From Caldifarciminota bacterium (GTDB taxonomy: Bacteria; Hydrothermota; Hydrothermia; LBFQ01), in the NCBI GenBank assembly GCA_015490465.1, contig WFXS01000005.1:1-44245 (forward strand): a DNA stretch of 44,245 nt, in the 5' to 3' direction. A program made the position numbers and the translations under genes. Positions 1-9,035 of the stretch are shown here, piece after piece. The notes under the pieces are model-generated. The model was given only the letters and a program-made list of their open reading frames with translations, had not been told where the DNA came from and searched no databases. Position 1 is the first letter of the stretch. Each line of letters starts with the position of its first letter.

Positions 1-23
1 CCTGTCAGTATCTTCCTCATCAT
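1..23 (-). CDS. start of an unidentified gene, runs off the left edge
   Basis: Only the first codons are present (MMRKILTG). The frame opens with two adjacent ATGs. The first overlaps the last codon and stop of the 56-codon gene upstream in the pattern AGATGATGAGG, so the two would be translationally coupled. The lysine/arginine followed by hydrophobic residues could begin a signal peptide, but eight residues cannot establish that. No function can be given. Confidence 0.4.
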
Positions 24-190
24 CTTACGATCTCCTTCCTTATCTTCCCATCTATACGGAACATGTAGACACCGGATTTTAGATGGATCTCCTTATGGCC
101 GTTAACCGTGAACCTGTCGATGAGCCTCCCGGAGGGGTCGTAAACTTCAACTTTCCCTTTGCCCGTCAGGATAACTTTTTTATGTTTCAT
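20..190 (-). CDS. orphan C-terminal sorting-domain-like mini-protein (56 aa)
   Basis: The product is 56 residues and corresponds almost entirely to the beta-sandwich tail that ends type IX (Por)-secreted proteins. It shows VEVYDPSGRLIDR at 14-26, then GVYMFRIDGK at 40-49 and a basic end KEIVR. The same pattern closes the large proteins at 277, 6010 and 9036. No signal peptide or cargo domain precedes it. The frame is closed by a TAA seven codons upstream, so it is not the tail of a longer open frame. A TAAAAT hexamer sits 9 bases before the ATG, the spacing seen at other gene starts in this window, so it seems to be expressed in its own right. It overlaps the next minus-strand gene. It may be a remnant of a larger secreted protein, or a free sorting-domain mimic. 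Coding status is likely; function is unknown. Confidence 0.6.
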   Translation of the reverse strand: MKHKKVILTGKGKVEVYDPSGRLIDRFTVNGHKEIHLKSGVYMFRIDGKIRKEIVR

Positions 191-199
191 TCTGAGAGA

Positions 200-205
200 A
201 TTTTA
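200..205 (-). promoter_or_regulatory. -10 element of the 56-aa gene
   Basis: TAAAAT on the minus strand, 9 bases before the ATG at 190. Predicts a near-leaderless transcript. Confidence 0.5.
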
Positions 206-261
206 AGGTCGCGAGCATATCTTTGTGTTTTCTCTCCGGCTCGCTCCCCACACCGCGGGTT

Positions 262-267
262 TAAAAT
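262..267 (+). promoter_or_regulatory. -10 element of the secreted phosphatase
   Basis: TAAAAT, 9 bases before the ATG at 277. The divergent promoter at 200-205 lies about 60 bases away. Confidence 0.55.
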
Positions 268-276
268 ACCCCAACT

Positions 277-1995
277 ATGCTGCGGAAGTCTGGAACACTG
301 CTTCTGACTTTTCTGATCGTACCTTTCGCCCTCAGGGCGGATACGCTTGCCATAATACACGTGAACGATACCCATCACCACCTCTTCCCATACAAGTCGT
401 GGAACGGTATAGCCTCGGCGGCCTACAAGATCCGGGAACTGAAAGCCATGTACCCCAACCACCTCTTCTTCCACGCCGGCGACGTATTCGTTGGCGACTT
501 CTCCTTTCCCTACGGCCTCGGACGCGAGGAGTTAAAACTCCTCAGCCTGCTCTCACCCGACGCCATAACGCTCGGAAACCACGAGCTGGACATAACCCCC
601 GATAGTCTGTATTCCGTCCTCTCCGACGTCGGTGGCTTTACCACCTTCCTCTCCGCCAACCTCCGCCCCGACACCATTCCCCTCGCATCTCTGGTCAGAC
701 CTTATACCACCTTCAACAGATCGGGCAAACTCATATGCGTTCTCGGATTGACGACGAACCAGTTCAACCTCCTCAACCCCGCTCAGCAACCCGTTCAGTT
801 TGAGAACCCCGTTTACGTCGCCCAGATGTACGAGGACACCTTTGACGTCATGGGGTGCGACTACAGGATAATCCTCTCCCATTCCGGTGTGGACGTTGAC
901 AGCACTATAGCTTCCCAGACCCGCAGTTACAACCTCATAGTCTCCGGACACACTCATACGTGCTACGAGGAGCCGGCCAGAATAGTGAACGTCTCCGGGG
1001 ATACGACCTACTTCGCCGAGGCCTGCCAGCACTACGAGGCCGTGGGCCTCTGGCTCGTAGATATGGCAACCTTAAGACCCGTAAGTTATACCCTCTTCCG
1101 TCTTGACGCCACTTCCCCCGTTGATAGCGAGTTCGTTGACTCCCTCAACGCCCTCAAAAGCAGGATAGAGGCGGTTTACGGGCCGGTGTTCTCCGACTTC
1201 ATCGCCTACGCACCCCGCGAGTTGAGGAACGAACCGGACAGCCTGTACTACCTTGACACTCCCCTCGGCAACCTCATAGCAGACGCCCTGAGAACGAAGG
1301 CCGGCGCCGACGTAGGGGTGCTTCCGTACTTCTACATGGCCGAACCTCTCGCAGCCGGCAGAATAACTTCAAACGACGTCCTCATGGCCTTTCCCTACGG
1401 CCTGAGCGAGACGGCCATAACCGGGACGAACATGTACCTCCTGAAGGTCACCCTCCGGGGCGCCGATATATACACCCTCCTCTCCGTGACTCAGGACTTT
1501 ACGGACAGCATCCCCATAGCACAGGTCTCAGGGATGACCTACCGGTTTGACCCGGCTGCCAGTCCACCCCTTGAACCCTCCGATATAACCGTCGGCGGTA
1601 TGCCCCTTGATACGGGCGCCACCTACTCCTTAGCCATGGACATGGGTACGCTCTACCTGGCCAACCTCCTCGGTATAACGCCCGTGGCGGTTGAGACCAC
1701 CGCTTACACCATGTTTACGGCCATGCGGGAGTACTTCTCCGAACTGGGCGTAGTGGATCACACCTCCGAAGGCCGCATAATGTACAAAGGTATAACCACT
1801 ATCAGGGAAAACAGGGGAGTAGAACTTTATTCCTTCAAAGTGAACGGCAGAGAGGTCGTATCCGGCTCCCCCATAACCGTATTTGACGTATCCGGAAGGA
1901 TGGTGGCAGACAACGTACGCCGCTTCGTTGCACCGTCCCCTGGCGTATTCTTCGTTAAAATCGGACGGAGCGTGAGGAAGGTCGTCCTGCGATGA
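277..1995 (+). CDS. secreted 5'-nucleotidase-like metallophosphatase with sorting domain
   Basis: A 572-residue exported enzyme of the UshA/5'-nucleotidase type, expected to hydrolyse nucleotides or other phosphate monoesters outside the cytoplasm. A signal peptide (MLRKSGTLLL, hydrophobic to about 19, cleavage near ALRA) leads into a calcineurin-like domain. Its metal ligands are HVNDTH (D31, H33), GD (D69), GNHE (N101, H102), H202 and GHTH (224-227). The 5'-nucleotidase C-terminal domain follows, beginning near TPLGNLIADAL, and gives substrate specificity. The last roughly 75 residues form a sorting domain (ITVFDVSGRMV, then GVFFVKIGRSVRK), so the protein is probably handled by a type IX-like system. 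The start is fixed by the nearby -10 hexamer. It overlaps the thioesterase gene by four bases (ATGA), although the two functions are not obviously related. Confidence 0.85.
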   Translation: MLRKSGTLLLTFLIVPFALRADTLAIIHVNDTHHHLFPYKSWNGIASAAYKIRELKAMYPNHLFFHAGDVFVGDFSFPYGLGREELKLLSLLSPDAITLGNHELDITPDSLYSVLSDVGGFTTFLSANLRPDTIPLASLVRPYTTFNRSGKLICVLGLTTNQFNLLNPAQQPVQFENPVYVAQMYEDTFDVMGCDYRIILSHSGVDVDSTIASQTRSYNLIVSGHTHTCYEEPARIVNVSGDTTYFAEACQHYEAVGLWLVDMATLRPVSYTLFRLDATSPVDSEFVDSLNALKSRIEAVYGPVFSDFIAYAPRELRNEPDSLYYLDTPLGNLIADALRTKAGADVGVLPYFYMAEPLAAGRITSNDVLMAFPYGLSETAITGTNMYLLKVTLRGADIYTLLSVTQDFTDSIPIAQVSGMTYRFDPAASPPLEPSDITVGGMPLDTGATYSLAMDMGTLYLANLLGITPVAVETTAYTMFTAMREYFSELGVVDHTSEGRIMYKGITTIRENRGVELYSFKVNGREVVSGSPITVFDVSGRMVADNVRRFVAPSPGVFFVKIGRSVRKVVLR

Positions 1996-2891
1996 AGGTT
2001 GACCCACCCTTCAGTACCGCCTACTGGGTATTTCCTCAGGACGCCAACCCCCTCGGTTACCTCTTTGGGGGCCGCCTGATGAGGTGGGTGATAAGGAGCG
2101 CCTCCATCTACTCCTCCATGCTCCTTCGCCGTCCCGTCGTCATAGGTTACATGGGCAGTTTTGACTTCATAAACCCCATACGGGTAGGGGATATGGTGAG
2201 CGTTCAGGTATCTCCCCTCTTTACGACCACCCACACCATCACCGTAAAAGTGGCCGTATTTGCCGGCGCTACGTCTGACGAGGAGTTCCGTTTTACGACG
2301 GCGGCCGAAATGACCTTCATATCCATAGACGAGAGCGGGAAACCCGTGGCCCACGGTGTACGTATCCCTTCCCCCACACTTGAAAGGGAACTGAAGGAGA
2401 AGATACGTTCGCTGAAGGAGGAGTACTCCCGACTTAAAGAGCCGGAGAGCTACGATCTGGAGACCACGTACGGTATAACGGCCGAGGATACCTTCTTTTA
2501 CAACCTGATGTCCGGGGCAAAGCTCCTTGAGTACGTGGATCAGGTGGCCACACTCACGGCCATAAGGTACGCGCGGGCATCCATGTTCACGGCCTCCATA
2601 GACGAGACCGTCTTCCTCAACCCCATAAGGTTAGGGGAGTACGTGGAGATATACACCCGTCTCAACGCCGTATGGCGAACGTCCGCGGAGGTGGAGGTCT
2701 GGGTATTCGCCAGCGACCCCATGGGCGGAGACCGTAGGCTCGCAACCCACATGTTCGTAAGCGCCGTATTAGTGGACAGAAGCCGCAAACTGCAGTCCTA
2801 CGCCCACTCCCCGGAGATATACGAGGAGGCCACAAAGAGAAAGGAGGGACGTATACGCAGGAAGAGGGAACTGTTGAGCCGGCTGTCGTAA
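1992..2891 (+). CDS. double-hotdog acyl-CoA thioesterase
   Basis: A 299-residue cytoplasmic protein with two hotdog modules, expected to hydrolyse acyl-CoA thioesters. Module one (about 8-120) has NPLGYLFGGRLMRW, the helix motif of YciA/BFIT-type thioesterases with its N and G, followed by strands GYMGSFDFINPIRVGD. Module two (about 160-285) repeats the plan with KLLEYVDQVATLTAIR and DETVFLNPIRLGEYVE. A charged helical linker (LKEKIRSLKEEYSRLKE) joins them. Tandem hotdogs acting as a pseudo-dimer are typical of this family. The ATG lies inside the end of the phosphatase gene (ATGA overlap), so it is translated from that mRNA. The substrate chain length cannot be told from sequence. Confidence 0.8.
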   Translation: MKVDPPFSTAYWVFPQDANPLGYLFGGRLMRWVIRSASIYSSMLLRRPVVIGYMGSFDFINPIRVGDMVSVQVSPLFTTTHTITVKVAVFAGATSDEEFRFTTAAEMTFISIDESGKPVAHGVRIPSPTLERELKEKIRSLKEEYSRLKEPESYDLETTYGITAEDTFFYNLMSGAKLLEYVDQVATLTAIRYARASMFTASIDETVFLNPIRLGEYVEIYTRLNAVWRTSAEVEVWVFASDPMGGDRRLATHMFVSAVLVDRSRKLQSYAHSPEIYEEATKRKEGRIRRKRELLSRLS

Positions 2892-2902
2892 CGGAACGTC
2901 CT

Positions 2903-2908
2903 TAGACT
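2903..2908 (+). promoter_or_regulatory. probable -10 element of trmI
   Basis: TAGACT, 9 bases before the ATG at 2918. A weaker match than the others, but at the standard spacing. Confidence 0.35.
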
Positions 2909-2917
2909 TACCGCCGT

Positions 2918-3712
2918 ATGGACAGGGTTAGAGAAGGGGAGTGGGTACTGCTGTGGGGCGGCCCCGACGCCAACTACCTCAGCGAGTACCGTCCCGGAAA
3001 GGCCGTACACTCTCACAGGGGAATAATCCACCTGCCGGAGGATCTCCTGTGGGGACAGGCCCTCATCTCCTCAACGGGAAGGGTTTTTTACGTTATAAGG
3101 CCCTCCAACGCCGACTTCGTCCTCAGGCTACGGAGGAAGACGAACATTTTTTATCCGAAGGATATGGGTCTCGTGCTGATGTACACGGATTTCCAGCCCA
3201 CGTCAAGGGTCATAGAGGTGGGGAGCGGGAGCGGAGCCATGGCCACGGTACTCACCCGTCTGATAGTTCCTCCGGGAAAACTCTACTCCTACGACGTCAA
3301 CCCCCGGCATCAGAGGGTGGCGAGGGAGAACGTGGCGAAGTACGGTAAACCGGAGAACGTGGTATGGCACGTAAGGGACGTTGCGGAGTGCGGTTTTTGG
3401 GAGAGAGAGGCCGATATCGTGATAATAGACGTCCCGGAGCCGTGGGCCATAGTACCCCACGCTTACAGATCCCTTAAGGGAGGAGGATTTCTGGTGTCGG
3501 CGTCCCCCAACGTAGAGCAGGTGAAGGAGACCCGCAGGGTTATGAACGAGCTCGGTTTCTTTGGGATACGCACGGTAGAACTCCTGATGAGGGACTGGCA
3601 CATAAGGGAGGTGGGGTGCAGGCCCGACCACCGGATGCAGGGGCATACCTTATTTTACACCTTCGGGCGTAAGGTTATAGAGAAAGTCCAGAAGACAACG
3701 ACCGTAAAATAG
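2918..3712 (+). CDS. trmI: tRNA (adenine-58-N1)-methyltransferase TrmI
   Basis: A 264-residue methyltransferase predicted to make m1A at position 58 of the tRNA T-loop from S-adenosylmethionine, a modification that stabilises tRNA at high temperature. The N-terminal beta domain (about 1-75) is typical of TrmI. The Rossmann part has motif I EVGSGSG (100-106), an acidic ribose-binding residue in YSYDVNPR, and the catalytic-loop signature DVPEPW (171-176). The C-terminal [18 protein letters not shown] matches the family ending. Length is as expected. TrmI is found in archaea, actinobacteria and many thermophilic bacteria, so its presence agrees with a thermophile but does not prove it. Its TAG stop overlaps the -10 hexamer of ftsH. 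Confidence 0.9.
   Translation: MDRVREGEWVLLWGGPDANYLSEYRPGKAVHSHRGIIHLPEDLLWGQALISSTGRVFYVIRPSNADFVLRLRRKTNIFYPKDMGLVLMYTDFQPTSRVIEVGSGSGAMATVLTRLIVPPGKLYSYDVNPRHQRVARENVAKYGKPENVVWHVRDVAECGFWEREADIVIIDVPEPWAIVPHAYRSLKGGGFLVSASPNVEQVKETRRVMNELGFFGIRTVELLMRDWHIREVGCRPDHRMQGHTLFYTFGRKVIEKVQKTTTVK
3705..3710 (+). promoter_or_regulatory. -10 element of ftsH
   Basis: TAAAAT, 10 bases before the ATG at 3721. It shares a base with the trmI stop codon (3710-3712). Confidence 0.55.
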
Positions 3713-3720
3713 ACCGTTTC

Positions 3721-5580
3721 ATGAATAACAAGGGATCTTTCTGGATGACGCTTTTCGTTTGGGGGGGACTTATACTCGCAGGGTTGTTTGCCATACAGCT
3801 CTTTATGAACCCCCCATCTCAGGAGACGGAAATAACGTACAACACCTTCCTTGAGCTTGTGGAGTCGGAGAACATAGATACGCTCGTCGTCTCCGACGGC
3901 ACCGTTTCTGGCGTACTCAAGCAACCCATGGTTATAAAGGACAAGCAGATAACCCGGTTTAGACTCACCGTACCGCCGGAGGCGAGGGACAGGGAGTTCT
4001 TCAAGAACCTCGCCGAAAACGGGGTCGTTGTCATCTTCAAGAAACGACAGCTCTGGATGGACCTGATCATAAGTTATCTGCCGTGGATCCTCATACTCCT
4101 CGCCCTGTGGTTCTTCATGTTCAGGTCGGTGAACGGGGGTGTGGGCCGGGCGTTTGACTTCGGAAAGAGCAGGGCAAAGATTTATACTGAAAACCGCCCC
4201 AACGTTACGTTTGACGACGTCGCCGACGCCAGAGAGGCGAAGGAAGAGCTCAAGGAGATCGTGGACTACCTCAGGAACCCGGCCAAGTACAGGAAGATAG
4301 GCGCGAGGGTGCCGAAGGGAATACTCCTGGTGGGACCGCCCGGAACGGGTAAGACTCTCCTCGCCCGTGCCGTCGCCGGAGAGGCCGGCGTACCTTTCCT
4401 CTCCATATCCGGGTCTGAGTTCGTTGAGATGTTCGTGGGTGTGGGGGCGGCGAGGGTTCGCGACCTGTTTGAGAAGGCCAAGAGGCTCGCCCCCGCCATC
4501 ATATTCATAGACGAGATAGACGCTGTGGGCCGGATGAGGGGGGCAGGACTCGGAGGGGGACACGACGAGAGGGAACAGACCCTGAACCAGCTCTTGGTGG
4601 AGATGGACGGGTTTGAGGCCGGAACAGGTATAATAGTCCTTGCGGCGACCAACAGGCCGGACATACTGGACCCTGCCCTCCTGAGGCCGGGGAGGTTTGA
4701 CAGGATGGTGGTGGTTGAGAGGCCGGACCTTGAGGGTAGGTACGAGATCTTAAAACTCCACGCCCGTAAAGTCCGCATGGCTCCGGACGTTGATCTGCGG
4801 AGGATAGCCGAACTGACGCCGGGGTTCTCCGGTGCAGACCTGGCCAACCTTATAAACGAGGCGGCCCTGCTCGCCGCCCGCAGGGGTAAGGAAATGGTGG
4901 AGCAGAAGGATCTGGAGGAGGCCGTTGAGAAGGTCATGATGGGGGTCGCCCGTGAGAGTTCTCCCCTCAGCGGGGAGGAGAAGAGAAGGGTGGCCTACCA
5001 CGAGGCCGGACACGCCATAGTCTCCCGTATGCTCCCCCACGGGGATCCCGTTCACAAGGTTTCCATAATACCGAGGGGAATGGCCTTAGGGGTAACCCTA
5101 TCCCTTCCGAAGGAGGAGAAGAAGATACTGCCCAAGGAGTACCTTGAGGACCTTCTGGCCACCTTAATGGGAGGCCGGGTGGCGGAGAAGATAATATTCG
5201 GAGATTACTCCACCGGGGCTGCCAACGACCTTGAGAGGGCGACGGAGATAGCCCGGAAGATGGTCACGGAGTGGGGAATGTCGGAGAGGGTCGGACCTGC
5301 CACCTTCGGGAAGGTGGAGAAACACGTATTTCTGGGCAGGGATATGGGCGTGAAGTCCCCCGTATCGGAGAGGACTCTCCAGATAATAGACGAGGAGATA
5401 AAGCGGATAGTGACGGAGGCCGAGAGGAGGGCCGAGGAGATACTTCGTACCAACGAGGATAAACTCCACGCCGTCGCCAAAGCCCTCCTTGAGAGGGAGA
5501 CCATATCCGGCAAGGAGTTAGACGAGATCCTCGGATTAAGGGAGAGTAAGGAGAAAGCCGAACAGAAGAAAGAGGGATGA
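3721..5580 (+). CDS. ftsH: ATP-dependent zinc metalloprotease FtsH
   Basis: A 619-residue membrane-anchored AAA+ protease that extracts and degrades damaged membrane proteins and selected regulators. It has a first transmembrane helix at about 8-28, a periplasmic FtsH extracellular domain at about 30-110 and a second helix at about 113-134. The AAA module has Walker A GPPGTGKT (205-212), Walker B IIFIDEID (260-267) and the second region of homology with RPGRFDR. The zinc protease motif HEAGH is at 427-431. The pore-loop [13 protein letters not shown] is intact. Every element of an active hexameric FtsH is present and the length is normal. A -10 hexamer 10 bases ahead of the ATG supports this start. 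The next gene overlaps by ATGA. Confidence 0.97.
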   Translation: MNNKGSFWMTLFVWGGLILAGLFAIQLFMNPPSQETEITYNTFLELVESENIDTLVVSDGTVSGVLKQPMVIKDKQITRFRLTVPPEARDREFFKNLAENGVVVIFKKRQLWMDLIISYLPWILILLALWFFMFRSVNGGVGRAFDFGKSRAKIYTENRPNVTFDDVADAREAKEELKEIVDYLRNPAKYRKIGARVPKGILLVGPPGTGKTLLARAVAGEAGVPFLSISGSEFVEMFVGVGAARVRDLFEKAKRLAPAIIFIDEIDAVGRMRGAGLGGGHDEREQTLNQLLVEMDGFEAGTGIIVLAATNRPDILDPALLRPGRFDRMVVVERPDLEGRYEILKLHARKVRMAPDVDLRRIAELTPGFSGADLANLINEAALLAARRGKEMVEQKDLEEAVEKVMMGVARESSPLSGEEKRRVAYHEAGHAIVSRMLPHGDPVHKVSIIPRGMALGVTLSLPKEEKKILPKEYLEDLLATLMGGRVAEKIIFGDYSTGAANDLERATEIARKMVTEWGMSERVGPATFGKVEKHVFLGRDMGVKSPVSERTLQIIDEEIKRIVTEAERRAEEILRTNEDKLHAVAKALLERETISGKELDEILGLRESKEKAEQKKEG

Positions 5581-5921
5581 GGAAACTGTTTCTCCGCATA
5601 CTCCTCAACGGCCTCTCGCTCTTCGTCGTGGATTATCTCCTTGAGGGTTTCAGAATAGAGGGGTGGGAGGCCCTTCTGGTAACGGCCGTACTCCTCGGTG
5701 TGGTTAACGCCTTCCTCCTCCCTGTTCTCAAGATTTTGACCTTTCCCATAAACCTGATAACGCTCGGACTCTGGAGTCTCGTCCTTAACTTCTTCCTCTT
5801 CCGGGCTGTGATCGGTCTCGTTAACGGAGTTTATGTGGATAACCTGTGGTGGGGACTGGGAGCGTGGGCCCTTTACAGCGTTCTGGTGGCACTTCTGGGG
5901 ATCTTTACGAGGGAGGGGTAA
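5577..5921 (+). CDS. small membrane protein of the phage-holin 4_2 (YvlD-like) family
   Basis: A 114-residue protein with about four hydrophobic segments (near 7-22, 33-50, 60-80 and 92-110). The pattern [20 protein letters not shown] followed by [11 protein letters not shown] is characteristic of the PF04020 family, whose members are often called phage holin but are chromosomal inner-membrane proteins in most bacteria. There is no lysin or other phage gene nearby, so a lytic role is unlikely. The ATG overlaps the ftsH stop (ATGA), which suggests co-expression with this membrane protease. Function in the family is poorly known. Confidence 0.8.
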   Translation: MRKLFLRILLNGLSLFVVDYLLEGFRIEGWEALLVTAVLLGVVNAFLLPVLKILTFPINLITLGLWSLVLNFFLFRAVIGLVNGVYVDNLWWGLGAWALYSVLVALLGIFTREG

Positions 5922-5993
5922 TCGTAGCACAACAAGTTTCGTATTTTAACAAATTTCTGTAGCCCGTTTTCTACAGCGTCCACATTTCCGCCT

Positions 5994-5999
5994 TAAAAT
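5994..5999 (+). promoter_or_regulatory. -10 element of the LVIVD-repeat gene
   Basis: TAAAAT ending 10 bases before the ATG at 6010. An in-frame GTG at 6004 lies only 4 bases away and would fall upstream of, or at, the expected transcription start, so the ATG is preferred. Confidence 0.55.
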
Positions 6000-6009
6000 A
6001 GCGGTGGCC

Positions 6010-9000
6010 ATGCTACTAATAACGGTAGTAAGTACAACATCTTTGGGAGTAACGAAGGTTGGGGAGCTGCGCTGGGGGAGGGAGATAGGAGTACCTATCT
6101 CAGTATCGCCAACTTACCTGCACTTCTACAGGGATGCAAACGGCCACGAGTACGTAGTGACGAACATCCGTGGTGGTGGGGTCCTCCTGATAAACGTGGA
6201 CGATCCTACAAACCCGTACATAGCGAGCGTAGCACTGGCGGATCTGGACACGTTTAGATTACTGGCAGATGCCACGGACGAGTTAGGGGTGGCAGACGTA
6301 GAGATATTCGGCAGGTGGATGTTCGTGGGTATAGGGAGCAGGAGTAGCGGAGGGATGGAGATATGGGACATAAGCGACGGGACTGCACCTGCGAAGGTAG
6401 GGGTAGTCTTTTTTGACGGCAGCAGCATAGGGATAAACGGTGGGGTACATACGATATACGTGGATACCCTGAGGAGCAGGCTGTACGTGAGTTTGAACTT
6501 CAGATCCATGCACATCGTAAAGGTGGACACCAGCAGACTGGCCGTGGGGGACGTTCTGGGCGCCCTTGACGTGAGGGATAGCGTAGACGTTGATAACGGA
6601 AGTTATCATCATGACATCTACGTCGTCCATGGGACGGGAGTGGATACGGTGTATACGTTTGCGGGATTCGGTGGCGATGATGTATGTCCCCCCGGGAAGA
6701 AGGGTATAACGAGGTGGATAGTGGTGGACAACATCCTGGATAGAGTGATAGACAGTGGGTACGTTGCGAAGTGTAGCGGGTACGGATTCTCGCACAGTGG
6801 AAGGATGTGGGGGGACAGCCTGCTGATAAACTTCTACGAGAGTGACGGGAGCGGCTTTGCGATATACAGGTTGAACAAATCGGGTGGCATAAGCGTGGCA
6901 GAGACGCTGGTCTACTACAGGGCATCCGGTTTTGGGAGGGTGAGCAGCGTACACGAAGGAGAGATAAAGGACAGCCTGCTGTACGTGGCCTACTACTGGG
7001 GAGGGCTGAGGATATACGACCTCAGGGATCCTCGCAGACCTGCACCGGTGGGGTACTACGACTTCTACGACGAGGTAGAGGGGGAGCATATATTCAACGG
7101 AGCGAGCGACGTGAAGTTAAAGGGCGGGTACATATACGTGGTGGGATACAGTGGATACCCCTACTACACTCCCGACAGGGACAGTGGGTACCTGTACATC
7201 TTTCAGTTCAACAACACCTACACCGTAGGTGAGGAGACGGTAGCGGTTAGAGGGTGCAAGTACCCCACACACCTGAGGATAAACCTTACTGTTTCCGACA
7301 CCAACGTTGAGCATGGGGTTGATATAGGCAGGTCCGACACCGTAGTCGTCAGATTGCCCCTTGGGAGCTACAGGGTAGAGGTGCATCAGGAGTTTGACAC
7401 CATAGAAGCAGTACTTGACACCTTCACCATGGTGGTGAACGGTACACCGGGTCTTTTCAATAGCGGTGGGGAGTGTGCAGGGCTGAAGTACAACGGAGGG
7501 GATAAGGTGAAGGTGATCGGAGATGTGACCTCGGCGGTCTTCGTGAGCAACGGAAGGGTAGTTTACCTTGAGGGGAAGGGAAATGCGTGGAGTGGTCAGT
7601 ACGTCCTCGGCAGAGGGGAGGAGGTGGCCATGGCGGGAGAAAGGGACGTCTGTATGGATCACGACATCGTCTGGATAAGAGGAGACACCCTGAAGTACGC
7701 CGCAAAGCCCATAGGAACGTCCGGGGCGATGGTGTTTGATAGCCTGCCCAAGGGTGGAAACTGGAAGAACATAAGATTGCTGAACGTTGTAAGGGTGTGG
7801 GACACCCTCAACAACTACCTGATGCACGTCTTCTTCGTGGCGGATAGCACCAACGGAAAGAGCTACATCGTACACAACACATACAGACCCTACAACATAT
7901 GCCCCATAACCACCTTGCCTGCTTTGATAGGCAGTGAGGTGCTGTGGGAGGTGAATGGAGCGGGTGGTCTGAGCGTGGACGAATGGAGCAGCGGAACTGA
8001 AAAACTCCACGTCGTATGGTTGAGCAGAGATACGCTGTATTATTCCTATTGGAACGGTACAGCATGGATCAGCCCGCAACCGATAAGAGTAGGTAGTTTT
8101 TCGCGTGTTATAAGGGAACCTACGGTTAAGGTAGAGGGTGGAGAGGTGTACGTCGGGTGGGTGGAGACCAACGGCGGCTGGCTCTTTTCTTCCATGACGG
8201 GATGGGGGATGTGGAGAAGCGGTGGTCTATGGAGGGACACCTTCCAGATCTACACTGCCCGTAGCATAAGTCGGGTGCATTATGCCGGTAGGGGGTACTA
8301 CGTGATGGGGTATACGAACGGTTTCAGGAGTACCTTCACGTCCGAGCTACTGGCCCACGATGTAAACAACAATATATCGTTCAACATGACGGATGCTCCC
8401 GGTATTGAGGACGAGTGGCCGTACAGCAGCGTGAGTATAGGCTATCCCACCTACAACTGGATCTTCAGGAACGTGTGGGAGGAGAGGGAAGGGTGGAGGA
8501 GATGGCTCAGGATAGGTGAGTACGAGTACACCACTCCGATAATGGGCTTCATGAGGGGTATAACCCCTGCGTATCGTGGGAACGGTGTTTATGTGGGGGA
8601 CAGTGGAGGTGTGTACGTTGTGGAGGTGGTGAGGGGTGATGTGGCGTTACGGTTGGGTGGCAGGTACATGGGGAGGTACGGAGTGGGGGATATGGTGATC
8701 GTACCTGAGTGGGTTTATGAGGATGGGAAGGTGGAGATAGAGGGTGTTGGAGGTGAAGTGGTGCTGTACCACTTCAGCGGCAGGGGTGGTGGTACGGGCA
8801 GTGGTCCCATGGGTGTAGGCATGAGGTCTATATCCTCTGCCGTTATAGGGCGGGAATTTGTAGAGGTTAAGCATGTGGGTGTGGTGAGGGTATACGACGC
8901 CTCAGGTAGGGAAGTTAAGAGGGCAGAGGTTGAGGGCGAAGGTAAGGTGTACGTTAGTGATCTGCCTTCAGGCGTTTACTTCTTGCGCTTAGGCAGGAAA

Positions 9001-9024
9001 ACGATTAAGTTTATAAGGAGGTAG
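6010..9024 (+). CDS. large secreted LVIVD-type beta-propeller protein with sorting domain
   Basis: About 1004 residues. A very short uncharged signal segment (MLLITVVSTTS) leads into repeats of the LVIVD kind, thought to build a beta-propeller: GGGVLLINVDDPTNPYIAS, then GGMEIWDISDGTAPAKVG, then GGLRIYDLRDPRRPAPVG in the first 350 residues. The middle contains further strand-rich repeats without a family I can name. The last about 65 residues are a sorting domain (VRVYDASGREVKR, then GVYFLRLGRKTIKF). The protein is probably exported across both membranes and anchored or released. The C-terminal 201 bases are nearly identical to those of the next gene. The stop region AGGAGGTAGGAGG supplies the ribosome binding site for that gene. 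A binding or adhesion role is plausible but unproven. Confidence 0.75.
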   Translation: MLLITVVSTTSLGVTKVGELRWGREIGVPISVSPTYLHFYRDANGHEYVVTNIRGGGVLLINVDDPTNPYIASVALADLDTFRLLADATDELGVADVEIFGRWMFVGIGSRSSGGMEIWDISDGTAPAKVGVVFFDGSSIGINGGVHTIYVDTLRSRLYVSLNFRSMHIVKVDTSRLAVGDVLGALDVRDSVDVDNGSYHHDIYVVHGTGVDTVYTFAGFGGDDVCPPGKKGITRWIVVDNILDRVIDSGYVAKCSGYGFSHSGRMWGDSLLINFYESDGSGFAIYRLNKSGGISVAETLVYYRASGFGRVSSVHEGEIKDSLLYVAYYWGGLRIYDLRDPRRPAPVGYYDFYDEVEGEHIFNGASDVKLKGGYIYVVGYSGYPYYTPDRDSGYLYIFQFNNTYTVGEETVAVRGCKYPTHLRINLTVSDTNVEHGVDIGRSDTVVVRLPLGSYRVEVHQEFDTIEAVLDTFTMVVNGTPGLFNSGGECAGLKYNGGDKVKVIGDVTSAVFVSNGRVVYLEGKGNAWSGQYVLGRGEEVAMAGERDVCMDHDIVWIRGDTLKYAAKPIGTSGAMVFDSLPKGGNWKNIRLLNVVRVWDTLNNYLMHVFFVADSTNGKSYIVHNTYRPYNICPITTLPALIGSEVLWEVNGAGGLSVDEWSSGTEKLHVVWLSRDTLYYSYWNGTAWISPQPIRVGSFSRVIREPTVKVEGGEVYVGWVETNGGWLFSSMTGWGMWRSGGLWRDTFQIYTARSISRVHYAGRGYYVMGYTNGFRSTFTSELLAHDVNNNISFNMTDAPGIEDEWPYSSVSIGYPTYNWIFRNVWEEREGWRRWLRIGEYEYTTPIMGFMRGITPAYRGNGVYVGDSGGVYVVEVVRGDVALRLGGRYMGRYGVGDMVIVPEWVYEDGKVEIEGVGGEVVLYHFSGRGGGTGSGPMGVGMRSISSAVIGREFVEVKHVGVVRVYDASGREVKRAEVEGEGKVYVSDLPSGVYFLRLGRKTIKFIRR
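8824..9024 (+). repeat. direct repeat copy 1: sorting-domain module
   Basis: Matches 10152-10352 end to end, including the stop codon, with about 14 mismatches in 201 bases by eye. It encodes the C-terminal sorting module of the 6010 gene. Confidence 0.85.
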
Positions 9025-9035
9025 GAGGTAGAACG

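Noticed and set aside
5577-5921. Prophage holin
   Set aside because: The family name is misleading; no lysin, tail or integrase gene is near, and the gene is coupled to ftsH.
6283-7089. Long open frames opposite or inside the secreted protein gene, and similar ones opposite 14833-15675, 19379-20305 and 7117-8079
   Set aside because: They lie fully across well-supported genes, have biased compositions rich in His, Pro, Tyr and Val, no domain pattern and no promoter; they are shadows of the coding strand.
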